Assembly (NCBI GenBank): GCA_963920765.1
Contig: OY987243.1
Location: 23,245,419 to 23,309,418, forward strand
DNA length: 64,000 bases
Reading direction: 5' to 3'
Origin: Ulota crispa
Taxonomy: Eukaryota > Streptophyta > Bryopsida > Orthotrichales > Orthotrichaceae
The position numbers and the translations under genes are program-made. The notes below the pieces were generated by a model. The model did no database searches. It saw only the letters and a list, made by a program, of their open reading frames with translations, and was not told the origin of the DNA. Shown piece by piece: positions 1 through 10,795 of the stretch (position 1 is its first letter; each line of letters starts with the position of its first letter).

Positions 1-462
1 TAATTTCCCATCTTCAATAAAAGTTTTCAAAAATCTCGCAAAGTAATTTAGCCATAGGTACCTGCACAAAATCCCATTTGTCCCCCAAGGGGACATTGGG
101 CCTTTAGGCGTTAAACAATGGAGAGGCCATTTGCAACTAGTACAATACGGGATATTTTCCTTGTATTTGGAATGGATCTACACCTCTACTACATTTGAGA
201 CCGACAAAGAAGTTGGAGAATAGATCAATGCGGTTCTAGTGAGCTATTTGAGATTCCAAATTAAAATTTCTTACTAGTAGCATATGACAATTATACGTCA
301 GCGTATATGCTATGCCCTATGGCCAATTGAAGGTTAAACATCATTGGGCAAATCATCCTGGTGTGCATATATCAAGCACAAGAACGCGGTGTGCTCATAC
401 CAATTCTTTATTTTAAGTGGCCAATTGTTGTATTCATTAGTTGAAAGACTTTGAGGGCCCCA
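1..462. other. No gene seen
   Basis: AT-rich flank with no open frame or splice-linked coding segments that I can support. It lies upstream of the candidate LTR and may be host or element DNA. Confidence 0.4.
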
Positions 463-1059
463 TGTTGTAGGATGATTATCAATTAAGAGAGCTAGAATGT
501 AAATCATGGCTTATGGTAACAATAAGTAAAGTCATTAGTTTATAGTATGTGTGAGGTGTTTTTCCCTTCATCCGCGGTTTTATCCTTGATTAATAAGGTT
601 TTCTCAGATAAGGCTTTGATGAGGCAACAACCTTTTAGAAATGTTGGTTAAGAGAAATCACTAGAGTTTATTTTAGTGAAGGGATTCATAAACCAATGGT
701 CTAGAAGGACTTTTACTTTGGAGTTTCTTTTAGGTAAAGTATTTCATAGACCAGTAGAGAAAAACTTTCATTTATATTCTCTCTCCTTAGTATATAGATG
801 AAACTCTATTTGGAAGAGGGTGTTCTTAGAAAAAACCAATTATTATTTGATATATGATTATGTTCTCTAAAACCAAATTTTATTCTATACTTCAAAATAT
901 ATTTCATTTTTGTTTGTTCTCTTACGTTTTAAATTTTTTATCATCTTCAAGTTTTATTTTGAGAGGGATTTTGTGCATATTGTCTCTCACTCAATTCTCT
1001 GATATAGTCGCAGCCAGACAACCTGCGTGTATCCAAAGCGCACTCCTTGCTACCTGACA
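463..1059 (+). repeat. Candidate 5' LTR of a decayed Ty3/gypsy element
   Basis: The segment starts TGTTGTAGGATG and ends CTACCTGACA, so it is bounded by TG and CA. It is followed at once by TTTGGTGCTTC, which resembles the primer-binding region that follows many LTRs, and a gag-like coding remnant begins about 500 bp downstream. A pattern near 575-610 (GGTTTTATCC, AAGGTTTTCTCAG) resembles the leader part of plant LTRs. No second LTR copy was found in the window, so the call rests on the ends and the downstream gag only. Confidence 0.35.
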
Positions 1060-1558
1060 TTTGGTGCTTCTATTGAAAGAGCTTTGAGGTGATTGTTGCA
1101 GTTGTTAACATGGGAGATAGTGGGAAGATTTTTGGCCTCGATACCAAAAGTGCCAAAGGGGCTAAGTTGCCAACAAAGGTTCATGCTGCCAATACAAGAG
1201 GTATTAGTAGACCTCAGTTGCCAATGGATGATCTCTTAGGAGCATTGGCCATATTCATGGTTGTTACATTGGACCATTTTTAACCCGTCCGTCCGTCCGA
1301 CGCAAATATAAATGGTCAACGCACCGACACATATATATTTTTTTCTTCAATGTTATTTTGGTATGGATTTAGACACAACCTTACATTTACACCAAAACAT
1401 CCACTTCTTGATTTTAGAGTGGACAACCACCTCATTTGAACCCGTCCGTCCGTCTTCTTGTTCTGTCCAACAGCAAAATCACGTCTGGTATAACAATTCT
1501 GGCCATATTTATAGAATAGCATCTTACAAATCAAGGTAGATAAATAGCCATCAAAGCG

Positions 1559-2317
1559 TTGAAAGCGGTTGTTGCAATGAACAAAATATTTGACAGCAAG
1601 AATATATTCAAGTTCTTGTGGTCTTATGTTTGCGAGATGGAGGTGCATCAAATCGATGAAAATCAAATGATGGCAACTTTCAACATAGCAGTTGAACTTG
1701 ATATTCGTAACCGAATGCGAGAGATCCGCAAAAAGGTTCACACTTGGACTACTTTTGCTGAGCGGCCGCGAGACAAATATTTTGACGAAGGCACGGAAAA
1801 GATGACCAAGAAGTTTTTTCTTAAGTGGATGGAACAATAGCTAGGAAATAATATTGGTGTTTTTGAGTTGCTGAAAGACTTTGAGAAGAAAGTTGCTTAG
1901 TTATTCATGGCAAAAAGCTGCCTTTTACATACCAAAAAGGCAGAGCTCTTTCTTCAAGTAACTAATGCTACATTAGAGCATAGGCTTCTTTTGTTACTTA
2001 GAGATTGTAATAAAGAAAGAGGTTTTACAAATGATTGGAGCAGGGTGGAGGAAATAATGATTTTATTGGCCAAACAACAACGTGCAAGGTCAAAAGATAG
2101 TGGAGCAAGAGTGGATATTGAGCCAGTTCAAGCTGCAAAAAGTTTCAAAGTTTTTTTTACTCTATCATCTTCCTTAATTCATAAATCTATTTTGAAAACC
2201 ACCAATGCTAGTGAAGGAAACGGTATTGATAAATTTATCAAAAGTTTTAAAGAGCTGAGAGTGGAGATAATCAAATTGATGAAATTTAAAGCATCCGGTT
2301 CTTTTTACTATACAGGA
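1559..2317 (+). pseudogene. Broken gag-like coding region of a Ty3/gypsy element
   Basis: Two adjacent coding pieces (1559-1840 and 1907-2317) read as one gag-like protein interrupted by stops. The first contains FDSKNIFKFLW, then a stretch of the form YFDEGTEKMTKKFFLKWMEQ. The second contains KKAELFLQVTNATLEHRLLL and GFTNDWSRVEEI. This order resembles capsid regions of gypsy gag proteins in streptophyte genomes as I remember them; no search was run. No zinc knuckle, protease or RT follows before the AT-rich block at 2.3 kb, so the element is truncated. A short open stretch at 1089-1280 between the candidate LTR and gag may be leader or gag N-terminus. Confidence 0.5.
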
Positions 2318-2626
2318 TAGTTTCAAATAATATTTAAATTAGTATTGTTTGCAAAAATGTATGATGAGAGTAGTATATCTAAATCTTAATTATAAAAATA
2401 TTATAAAAATAAACACAATAAGAAAATGAAAATTGAAAAAATAAATATAAATATAAAATCTAAGCTGGAAAAAACAAATTAAATAAAATAAAAAACCTCC
2501 CGGTTGAAGCAACATGGAATTACTAGAAAAATACATGGTTTAAATATTCAATAACTTACTTGATTTAGCATCACTTCTTTAGGGCTTTCATTCGGGCTTT
2601 CTTCTCAAACTGATTCAAAACCCCTT
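2318..2626. other. No gene seen
   Basis: Very AT-rich spacer between the gag remnant and a minus-strand coding remnant. Nothing recognisable. Confidence 0.4.
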
Positions 2627-3110
2627 TTAGCTAAGGATGTACATGCATTTGTTCTTGTTTTTTTTATTCAAATGCTCCATGGCTAACTCTTTCACTTTAT
2701 TGTTTAGAGCTGCGCTGACCTGTAACGATGTACTAATCCGAGATAATTCTTTATTAGACCTCTCAAACTCCATGATACTGTAAAAATCATTTTTTCCCCT
2801 CCAAATTATCTGCACCACTCCATCGCATGCATAAAAGTCAACGTAGACTTTATACAATTCCACAATAAAATGTCCGCCAGACATGTGGAAGGCATCTGCC
2901 CGTCGCGCTAACGCTCCTCTATCAAAACAAATTGGAGCCCATATACCAAACGTATAGTTACTGCTATCGTTATCCATGTGAAAGCTGCTGCTAAAATCAT
3001 CAATGATATACGTGATGTTACTAGCAAAGGCCAAATCATCAGTAAATGATCATCTCGGCTCTTTGTCCGACGTGAAGCTAAATTGAAGATCTGCCATGGC
3101 AAGCACGCCT
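2627..3110 (-). pseudogene. Unidentified minus-strand coding remnant, part 1
   Basis: On the minus strand a continuous frame runs from a possible acceptor (CTTGCAG near 3115) through MADLQFSFTSDKEPR, one TGA stop, then about 140 further codons including FHMSGGHFIVELYKVYVDFY and ELSRISTSLQVSAALNNKVK. Composition looks like real protein, but I recognise no family. It lies 300 bp from another minus-strand piece with a good donor, so both may be exons of one decayed gene or of a transposon gene. Confidence 0.35.
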
Positions 3111-3422
3111 GCAAGTAAAAAGTCGGCTTGGATTTTTTTGAACAGTCAAAAAGCCAATAAGCCAAAGTGCATCGCATAGAAAAAAGAAACAATTGGCCAA
3201 GCGGTTATCTACCGCTAGCGCCAATCCTCAAGCGTGGCGGGAGCCTACTTTCATTTTGAGTAGGGGAAATAACGTGCAAAGGATTTTTGAAACCTTGCAT
3301 CTGTAAAAATTATTACGCAAGTTTAATTCAATAAAAATTGCATGAAATATTTTTTGAAATTCGAATTCAAACTAACTATAAATAAATAACTAAAAAACAT
3401 TTAGTATTTGATATTAACATAC

Positions 3423-3690
3423 CTTTGCGCCATCGTGCTGCATACATCTTCCCCAATTTCATTGCGCTGCTAGTTCCAATATGACTGGCTCCAGACCTTT
3501 ATTTTATTAACGTGGTAGTGAGATTCTTGTAACCATCAAATTCAAACTTACTCATGGTATCAAAAGGTAAAAACTTAGCCACAAGGACCACCTCGGCGGT
3601 AGCCTTGTCCAATACCACCACCATGTTCTTGTTTATTGGGACGTAAGAATCAAGCAACAAGTTTAGGAGCGGGTACATGCGGTTTTGACA
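3423..3690 (-). pseudogene. Unidentified minus-strand coding remnant, part 2
   Basis: Reading the minus strand from about 3690 downward gives a plausible protein containing NMVVVLDKATAEVVLVAKFL and, after an in-frame TAA near 3501, AMKLGKMYAARWRK. It ends at a GTATGT donor. It precedes part 1 in gene order, and the pair could be consecutive exons. The family is unknown and the internal stop indicates decay. Confidence 0.3.
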
Positions 3691-3699
3691 TCATAGTTC

Positions 3700-4950
3700 A
3701 TTGGTATGATCATCATGTGTGCACTTGTAAAAATGAAAAAATATTTTTTAATTAATACGACATTAAATTCAAAACTAACTATATAAAAAAAATTAAAAAA
3801 AAATAAAAAAAAATAAAAAACTATCTTTAGTGTATCTTATTATCACTTTGCCTCTATTTCCATTTTTTCATCTTCAAAAATTCATAACTTAAATTTAGTT
3901 TCAAATCCAGATTTACAAATTTTACATAAAAAAGTCTTACAACCATTTATTAATAGTGTAATTTATGTTTCATTTGAAAAAAAATCATAAATAATATAGT
4001 AATAAAACATTGTTTAGAAATATAATTTACATTCACGACAATTTAGATATAACAACGTCAATTGCAAATTAACAAAGATAATTGAAATTTGTTGACTAAG
4101 TTAGGAGCACTTATAAGTTGATCACAAAAATTAGAGAAAAGAATTAGACATTGTAAAACTAAAATGACAAAATACAATCATGCACAAAAATTAAATTTTT
4201 TATAAAAGTTATGAAAATTTGATAATAGAGCAATTTTAAATTTATGTGGAACCCCACTCTAAAAGTTATTGAAACTTTGATGACTAACTCATACTTCACT
4301 CATTTAGAAATTTGGAGCTCAACATAACATTTTGATTTTATTATCTTTTAAATAATACCATGATTTTGACTTTAGATATATTGAAAAAAAATTATTTTAT
4401 ATTTGAATTAAGGCCTGCAATAATATTAAGATAAACCTCCTATTATGTAATTGCATGACGATCAAACTTTTAAAAAGATTTTAGCATAATGGAAAGGTAT
4501 CAAAATATAAATATATGCATGTTCAAATGTACTAGTCACATTGTCTTCAGTAGATTGCTGTCGTTTAGTTTTTCTCTTTTTGTTCAAAGCCATTTTGTAG
4601 AGCTCCCGCTGACCCACTTTCTTGAACAAAAAACAAACCATGATAAAGTTCTTAGTAATACATTATTCATTCAATTGGGAAAACAAATTATATGATGAGA
4701 CTTTTGAATTATTCAATTTTTTGAGTTTTTAGACGGTTTAGAGTGAATGTTATAATGATTTCTTTGAGATCCAAACAAAGATCCAATTCCAAAAATTTGA
4801 CCCCTACGTTAGATTGTAACAATTCTATAAGCAGGAAATCAAATTTGCTGATGGGTTTAAGGAATAATGCACGCATGCATATCCATCAAGAAATTAATAA
4901 TAATTAAGTACCTGTTTTGATCTTAGACTAGAGGGGAACCTCACTGCATA
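3700..4950. other. AT-rich region, no gene seen
   Basis: Long A/T runs and many stops in all frames. I found no terminal inverted repeats, splice-linked exons or RNA gene. Confidence 0.4.
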
Positions 4951-4954
4951 TGCA

Positions 4955-7617
4955 CTAAGGAACATCAAAGCCTTTATCATCCGCTTTGATCTCCTCACCC
5001 TTGTCTTTGAAGAAAAAATTGGTTTTTCCCTCCTTGTTTGAATCCAATGCGGTATCCCGATAATCTGAAATGAGTCATGAATGTTAAGCAGATCTCTATT
5101 TATGTTACTTCTTAAGTTTGACTAGTTGCAAATTTCCACTAAATGAATATAACTTTACAAAAGCTGCAAAATAATGGAAAAAGATTGGATGATAGAAAAA
5201 ACATGCTTTTAAGTAAGGCGAAAGCAACTAAGAAGAATAACAAGTATGTTCTATTTAATGATACTTGAATTCTCTGAAGAATGATTCTAACAAAGCTATA
5301 AGCAGTGAACTTGAAAAAAACTAACCCAGAGGATTATACGCATCTTCAGTAGCAACAGAGCAGGAGCCCGTTCAAATTGGTGCCGTTGTTTGTATACCTT
5401 GACATGAGCTACTTCCACAAGGTCCACATCAGTTGTTTGGCCACGTTTCACACCACAAAATTGGGTCTCCACTTCTGTATCATCATTTCTAGCATTCAAA
5501 GCCTTAGTACTAAAAAATTTCATCAATTGAATACACAATGCAATTTGTAGAGAAAGTCCTCACTACCCTAAACTGCTTCCTAAAAAGTAAGAGAATGCAT
5601 TCAAACTCCAAATTGAAAAAAGATGGTTCACCTTGAGTTGCTTTGACGGCAATTTTGTGCAACATCGTAGATACCAAGGCGTCCATGGCATTAATGCCTC
5701 TCCTTTTGAACTCACCAGCTCACACAAAAGGCAATGATGATTCCTTTGCTAAGGCCATTAGGGTAGTTGCAAGAAACACTTCACAATTTTGTCTCAAACA
5801 CCCTTAGTACTGGTAGTACTAGTTAGTACTATGTAGTACTAGTTAGTACTATGTAGTACTAGTTAGTACTATGTAGTACTATGTAGTACTATGTAGTACT
5901 AGTTAGTACTATGTAGTACTATGTAGTACTATGTAGTACTAGTTAGTACTATGTAGTACTATGTAGTACTATGTAGTACTAGTTAGTACTATGTAGTACT
6001 ATGTAGTACTATGTAGTACTATGTAGTACTATGTAGTGCTATGTAGTACTATGTAGTGCTATGTAGTACTATGTAGTGCTATGTAGTACTATGTAGTGCT
6101 ATGTAGTACTATGTAGTGCTATGTAGTACTATGTAGTGCTATGTAGTACTATGTAGTGCTATGTAGTACTATGTAGTGCTATGTAGTACTATGTAGTGCT
6201 ATGTAGTACTATGTAGTGCTATGTAGTACTATGTAGTGCTATGTAGTACTATGTAGTGCTATGTAGTACTATGTAGTGCTATGTAGTACTATGTAGTGCT
6301 ATGTAGTACTATGTAGTGCTATGTAGTACTATGTAGTACTATGTAGTACTATGTAGTACTATGTAGTACTATGTAGTACTATGTAGTACTATGTAGTACT
6401 ATGTAGTACTATGAGCTTTTGGAATATTTTTTTTAAAAATAAAATAAAACATGGATAATTTGTAAAGCACTTAAAATAGCATACTCTTGAAAATTCAGAC
6501 TTAGAAAATCATTATTTTAAAAGTTATGCTCAAAACAAAATCACCAACAAAAAGCCAATTTCTTTCTTGCTTTTCAGAATATAGTAAAATAATTCAAAAA
6601 AATAAAAATAAAACTAGCCATTTGGAAACCCATTAAACACATTTACATGGTACAATTGCTTTGCTGAGGTATTTCTTTGTATTTTGCCAATGAAGGGAGA
6701 TAGGATGCCCACTTTGAGATAATGTAAATGCCATGGAATTATAATTTTGCAAAATCCTTCTACAAATGCATGTAAGCATGCTCTATAAACAACATTCCTG
6801 ATTTATAGCCCCAGAAAATCTTTTTTGGACCCAAAATAGTACTAAAAACCCCCAAAATGGCCAAAGTAGACACATATTTGGGGGCTGTTCAAAAATAGTA
6901 AAATAATTTTTAAAAAACTGCAAAAACTAGAAAGGTTCTATAATAGTGTCGTGTACCTTCTACTGAAATTTCAGCTCAAAAGAACTTGTTGCGCAAAAGT
7001 TACAAGCCAAAAAGTACCTGTAGAAGGTGAAGGGGACAAAAAATAGTACAAGTGTTTCTTGCAATCACCCATCACCGATATGTTGTTCAATATGAATAGG
7101 CGTATAAAATCTTTGCAAACAAGCCCCGTGCATTGAAACTAATCAGATTTTACCTATATCTCCAAAACCTAGGTGGGGTCTGCCGAGGTACATGCTACAA
7201 ATTCACTTGTTGCAGCTCTGGATTAATGCACTCCTTTAGCTACCTGAGAGGGGTCAATTTGTGAGTTCTAGAGGTGGAGCAAAATTGGCATAGTCGTCAA
7301 CATACCCTCAATCGCCATCAGAACTATGATTGGCCATCTCCTCTAGTGGCGATGCAATAGTAGCCCAAACAAAAAATTCAGAAAGAGAAACTTAAAATTA
7401 TAATTTGAAAAGCCAAAACCGATTTGTACCTCCAGTCATCAAAACCATTGTGTTTTGAAATTGTTTACAACTCGCCCATCTCTGCTTCGGCTAGAGCCTC
7501 TTGGACTGGATAGTAATTGTGATGAAGTTCACCAACATCATCACTTGATATCTTCTTCCAACCACCAGGACCTATGTAGTAGTCTGCAGTACAATAGACA
7601 CTTGTATGAGGTTCCAT
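4955..7617 (-). CDS. Unidentified multi-exon minus-strand gene or gene remnant
   Basis: The last two proposed exons join cleanly. Exon 5502-5340 (54 codons plus 1 nt, GTATAA donor; contains VKRGQTTDVDLVEVAHVKVY and FERAPALLLLKM) joins terminal exon 5064-4955, whose acceptor is CAG. The frame stays open to a TAG stop and the protein ends KADDKGFDVP. Upstream, 5632-5790 encodes a plausible exon ending MLHKIAVKATQ but holds an in-frame TGA. A possible first exon at 7617-7469 begins MEPHTSVYCTADYYIGPGGW and ends at a GTAAAC donor. The 10-bp repeat array lies in the presumed intron between them. I do not recognise the family. The stop suggests a pseudogene, or that the middle piece is not an exon. 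Confidence 0.3.
5804..6413. repeat. 610-bp tandem array of a 10-bp unit (ATGTAGTACT)
   Basis: About 61 near-perfect copies of a 10-bp unit containing the palindrome TAGTACTA. The array has zones: the left end mixes AGTTAGTACT with ATGTAGTACT. From 6031 to 6320 units alternate strictly between TAGTACT and TAGTGCT, making 15 copies of a 20-bp higher-order unit. The right end is homogeneous. It lies within the presumed intron of the unidentified minus-strand gene. Confidence 0.97.
6414..7460. other. No gene seen
   Basis: AT-rich spacer. Short minus-strand frames near 7150-7370 look faintly coding but carry stops and have no consistent splice signals, so I do not call them. Confidence 0.35.
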
Positions 7618-7679
7618 TTTTAGAAAATTGAAAAGCAGTAGCCAGAGTTTTGTAAAGTGCTCTACCATAGATCATAAAA

Positions 7680-8469
7680 CAAAAGATGTTTACATAATAT
7701 CCACAATACCTTCAATCCCAACCATACCAGATCATTGTTGAACAAATCAGCATAGAATATGAGCCAGATTGATCACAAAAAAAGCAATAGATTTAACAAG
7801 CGAAAGAACTATCAAACAGCCATAATGATCGTCTGTTGTCGGGCGTGACAATCATCTGCAATGCTTGTCTTCAACCTCGCTCAGGGCTGCTGCTTTTGCT
7901 GCTCCACAAATTTGACCAAGTGCTGCAACACTTAAGCAAAAGATTTTCTGAATGGAGATGATGTTGGCAACAATCAATTTAATTCTACATGGATCAAGTG
8001 GTGAACTTTGGAAACCACTTCAACCTTTGAACTATGGATTGGTCATAGTGGCTGTCCAACTATAGGATTTGGGAGGCTCCAAAAAAATAATAAAAATTGT
8101 GCTCATTCATATTCAATCACAAATAGCTCAACATTCATGTGATCTTTTTGGAAACTTTATTTTGGTAGTACTACATAAAAGCCTTGAAGTTCAAGATTTT
8201 ACTGTCTCAATTTTATTCTAATGTTTGATAATGACCTTACAACAACATTCCAAAAACTTCAAAAATGTCTTCTGAAAACAAAAAAAGTACTTTTGGGAAT
8301 TTAGGGATTAATGACAATTAATTAGCAAAGATTTCTAACTTATTTTGAAAACAAGGTTTTTCAATCTCACAACATAAATCCAAGGTGAGACCCCATTGTA
8401 ATGTTAAGTATTATAAATTGTTCAAAGGGCTACTTATTTTGCCCTACTCTCGACTTTAGGTCTTGCCTT
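7680..8469. other. No gene seen
   Basis: Intergenic. A minus-strand stretch near 7850-7930 reads LGQICGAAKAAALSEVEDKH for a short distance and could be an upstream exon of the unidentified minus-strand gene, but I found no supporting splice pair. Confidence 0.3.
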
Positions 8470-8623
8470 AACTACAAGAAAACAATGTCCAAATTGAGAA
8501 GTCCAAATTTACTAAACTAATCCAAATTGATAAAAAAGTGTTTAAATTGACAAAAAACGTCCAAATTGACAAGTCCAAATCTACAAAAAATGATTGCATT
8601 GATATAACGTTTTCTTGTAGAGA
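8470..8623. mobile_element. Short CACTA-like inverted-repeat element
   Basis: Ends are inverted: ACTACAAGAAAAC on the left and GTTTTCTTGTAG on the right, matching the CACTACAAGAAAA terminus of the hairpin element at 47571. The interior is built from short related words (TCCAAATTGA, AAATTGACAA). The outermost CACTA base positions have mutated, and no clean 3-bp target duplication remains. Confidence 0.55.
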
Positions 8624-8776
8624 GCTTGGTAGGCTTGACTTGCAAGTGCTTGCGTTACAGAACAAGCAACTCTTTAGACTCTCTAACATGTAAAAGGTAT
8701 GATAGGGACTTACTTTACCACACAATGATTGATCCATATTGCAAAATTTGTCCTTGTTGCAGGTTTTGCAATTTAA

Positions 8777-9121
8777 CCCTTAAGCGTCAGGTGGGTCACC
8801 GTGGCCTGCCTTGACTTTGGCTTCTACAGTATTTTGCAACTATGCACCAATAATATTGCCTCAAAAAGTTGCAAAAGACAACAGTACATACTGATTCCAT
8901 GAAAATTGCAATAAGAGCAGTTTGAGACCTAATTGAGTGATTTTGAACTTGGGGTACCTAAAATTATGAATATATTTGATGAATTTTATTTTTGCCTTCC
9001 ATGATGCACTACGCATTTGTGATCACTTCTGAAAAAAATCAGATCAAAATCAGTTTTTTTCTAAGCTACAGAGGCATTTTTCAGAGGCAACGGACGTTTT
9101 GCCCGCGCCGACGTTTAGGGG
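8777..9121. mobile_element. 345-bp TTAA-flanked element, PiggyBac-type MITE
   Basis: Flanked by TTAA on both sides (8773-8776 and 9122-9125). The left terminus CCCTTAAGCGTC pairs with the right terminus GACGTTTAGGGG read inversely (CCCCTAAACGTC). Only PiggyBac-type elements commonly combine TTAA duplications with C-rich ends, and a larger TTAA element with a transposase lies at 32982. Its terminal sequence is not identical, so direct mobilisation by that element is uncertain. Confidence 0.6.
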
Positions 9122-9246
9122 TTAAAAACAGCACAAGAAGCCCCTTCTGATTGGCAACTCGTGTTGTAATACATGTCGTGACGTGGCTCTTCTCATCCAA
9201 TGAGCGATTGCCACCTGTACAGAATCGGTTTCCACCGATTCAAAGT

Positions 9247-10755
9247 GCAGAAACCATTGTCGCTATTGAAGATTCAGGCCAGGAGACCCAAGGTAAATGC
9301 AGAGTGCTGCTGGCTCCATGCCAACACACTCCGAGGCCGAGGAGGACCACATCGCCTCACACGCCATTTCCTTTCTAAGAAATCTCTGTTTTCAAACTAT
9401 CTCGGTGCGTTTTAGCAATTCTCACGTCTCTCTCCTTCCCGTACATCGTAATTTACATTTTTCCACGTAGATTTCGTCGCCTGAGCAGCCTCAATTGACG
9501 ATGTTTAGTTAGTTGGTTGTACGTGTAGGCAAATTCGGTTACCCACAACTTTGCCAAACATTTTTCTTACCACTTATGGTCGATGAAGATTTCTCTTTGA
9601 CGTTGCATTCCAGTTTTCTAGAGACAGTAGTTGAGTGTGATATCCATATCCTGGCGATTTTCGAGACATTGGATTCCTTGAACTTTAGGGTTTAAGCTTT
9701 GGTAGGTTTTAGCAAAACTCGATCCTCCTTCCCCGATTCATAAGTATCAGGTCTTTTGTTTATTTTCCCGCTTTTTGATGATTTTGTCACTTAGAATGCT
9801 GAATTGACGATTTTCTGTTCGAATTTGGTTGCGCAAAATTCCGCCGAGAGTCTTAGTTTCTGTACAGTGGACGAAGAGTTGCTCGACCTTGCATTCCTGT
9901 CTTTCTCAAGAGATAATATATCTTATTGCGCGTTCTCTGCTTTGTTTACAGTGCATGACACTTATAACCAACAACTCCCAATTCAAGCGGTTAGCCTAAG
10001 GCTTTGTCAAAATAAAAGTTATCCAAAATTTGAGCTTTGGGTTTGTCCCGCTTGGTGGTGGAATTACTTTTGAGCTAATGAGTATATGTGTTGTGCCTTA
10101 GTGTTTATCGTTTGGCTAATAGTTGTTGGTTATAAGTGTCATGCACTATATCACCGTTTTTCGAGACACTGGACATTAGGGTTTTGTGAATTCGGGGGTT
10201 TTAGGGTTTGTAGGTTGAGCAACTCGCAGTTCTCCTTCTCTCATTCATTTGTGGTCCTTTTCTCTGTGAAGATTTTTCTCTTCTAGAGATCATGGATTGA
10301 TGGTGTTCAGTCAAGGTATATGTGGAGGATGTGGTTGCGCACGAGAATTCTCTCTCTGTATTAGGGATGAATAGATCTTGCACCTTACATCCCACTTCTT
10401 CTTAAGCGACATTAGCTTAGGGTTTAGGGTTCAACTTCCGAAATTTTGTCCAAGGATCTAGTCTCTTTATGATGGGACACGCGCTTGGACTTTACATTGC
10501 AGATTTGCGCATTTTTCTCAAGAGACTGTAGATGAGTTTGCGTACGTACAGGCAGTTTTCGAGGTGAGGATTTAGGGTTTGATTGTGTTCGAAGATTGTG
10601 GCGTAGTATTAGTAGTAGTGAGATACGATGGCGGTCAGTCTGGTCACCGGAAGGTTGCCAGGGATGATGTGCAAGGAGTCATTACAAAACAGCCTTTGCT
10701 TTACAGAGAACGTCACAAGAGTAGCGTGTACGTTACGAAACCATTGCAGCTCAGA
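9247..10755 (+). repeat. Segmental duplication copy A (promoter plus 5' end of GTPase gene)
   Basis: Aligns in direct orientation with 16851-18140 over almost the whole length, with small indels and substitutions. Shared landmarks include CGCTATTGAAGAT, CCATTTCCTTTCTAAGAAAT, repeated TTTAGGGTTT telo-boxes and the ATG with the first codons of the GTPase gene. Copy B is continuous with the functional gene, so copy A is the derived, truncated one. A MITE at 9950-10147 is unique to copy A. It lies upstream of the C2H2 gene in the same orientation. Confidence 0.9.
9950..10147. mobile_element. About 200-bp MITE with 27-bp terminal inverted repeats
   Basis: The left end AGTGCATGACACTTATAACC is exactly inverted at the right end (GGTTATAAGTGTCATGCACT), continuing through CAACAACT. 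A second, more diverged copy is at 60638-60849. The paralogous position in the duplicate block (about 17546) lacks the element. The superfamily is not determined because the target duplication is unclear. Confidence 0.85.
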
Positions 10756-10795
10756 AACCCTAAACCCTAAACCTTGTCTAAGCACTAAGTTTTAA
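10628..10795 (+). pseudogene. Truncated copy of the 5' end of the plastid GTPase gene
   Basis: The ATG and following codons copy exon 1 of the gene at 18017 ([13 protein letters not shown] in both), with a 6-bp in-frame insertion and several substitutions. Homology stops after about 40 codons, within the predicted transit peptide. The frame then runs into unrelated codons and stops at 10793-10795, giving a 55-residue open frame with no GTPase motif. It sits about 850 bp upstream of the C2H2 start codon. It could be an upstream ORF or a non-functional fragment. Confidence 0.8.

Noticed and set aside
5804..6413. CRISPR-like array
   Set aside because: Units are contiguous 10-bp copies without unique spacers, and the window is eukaryotic.
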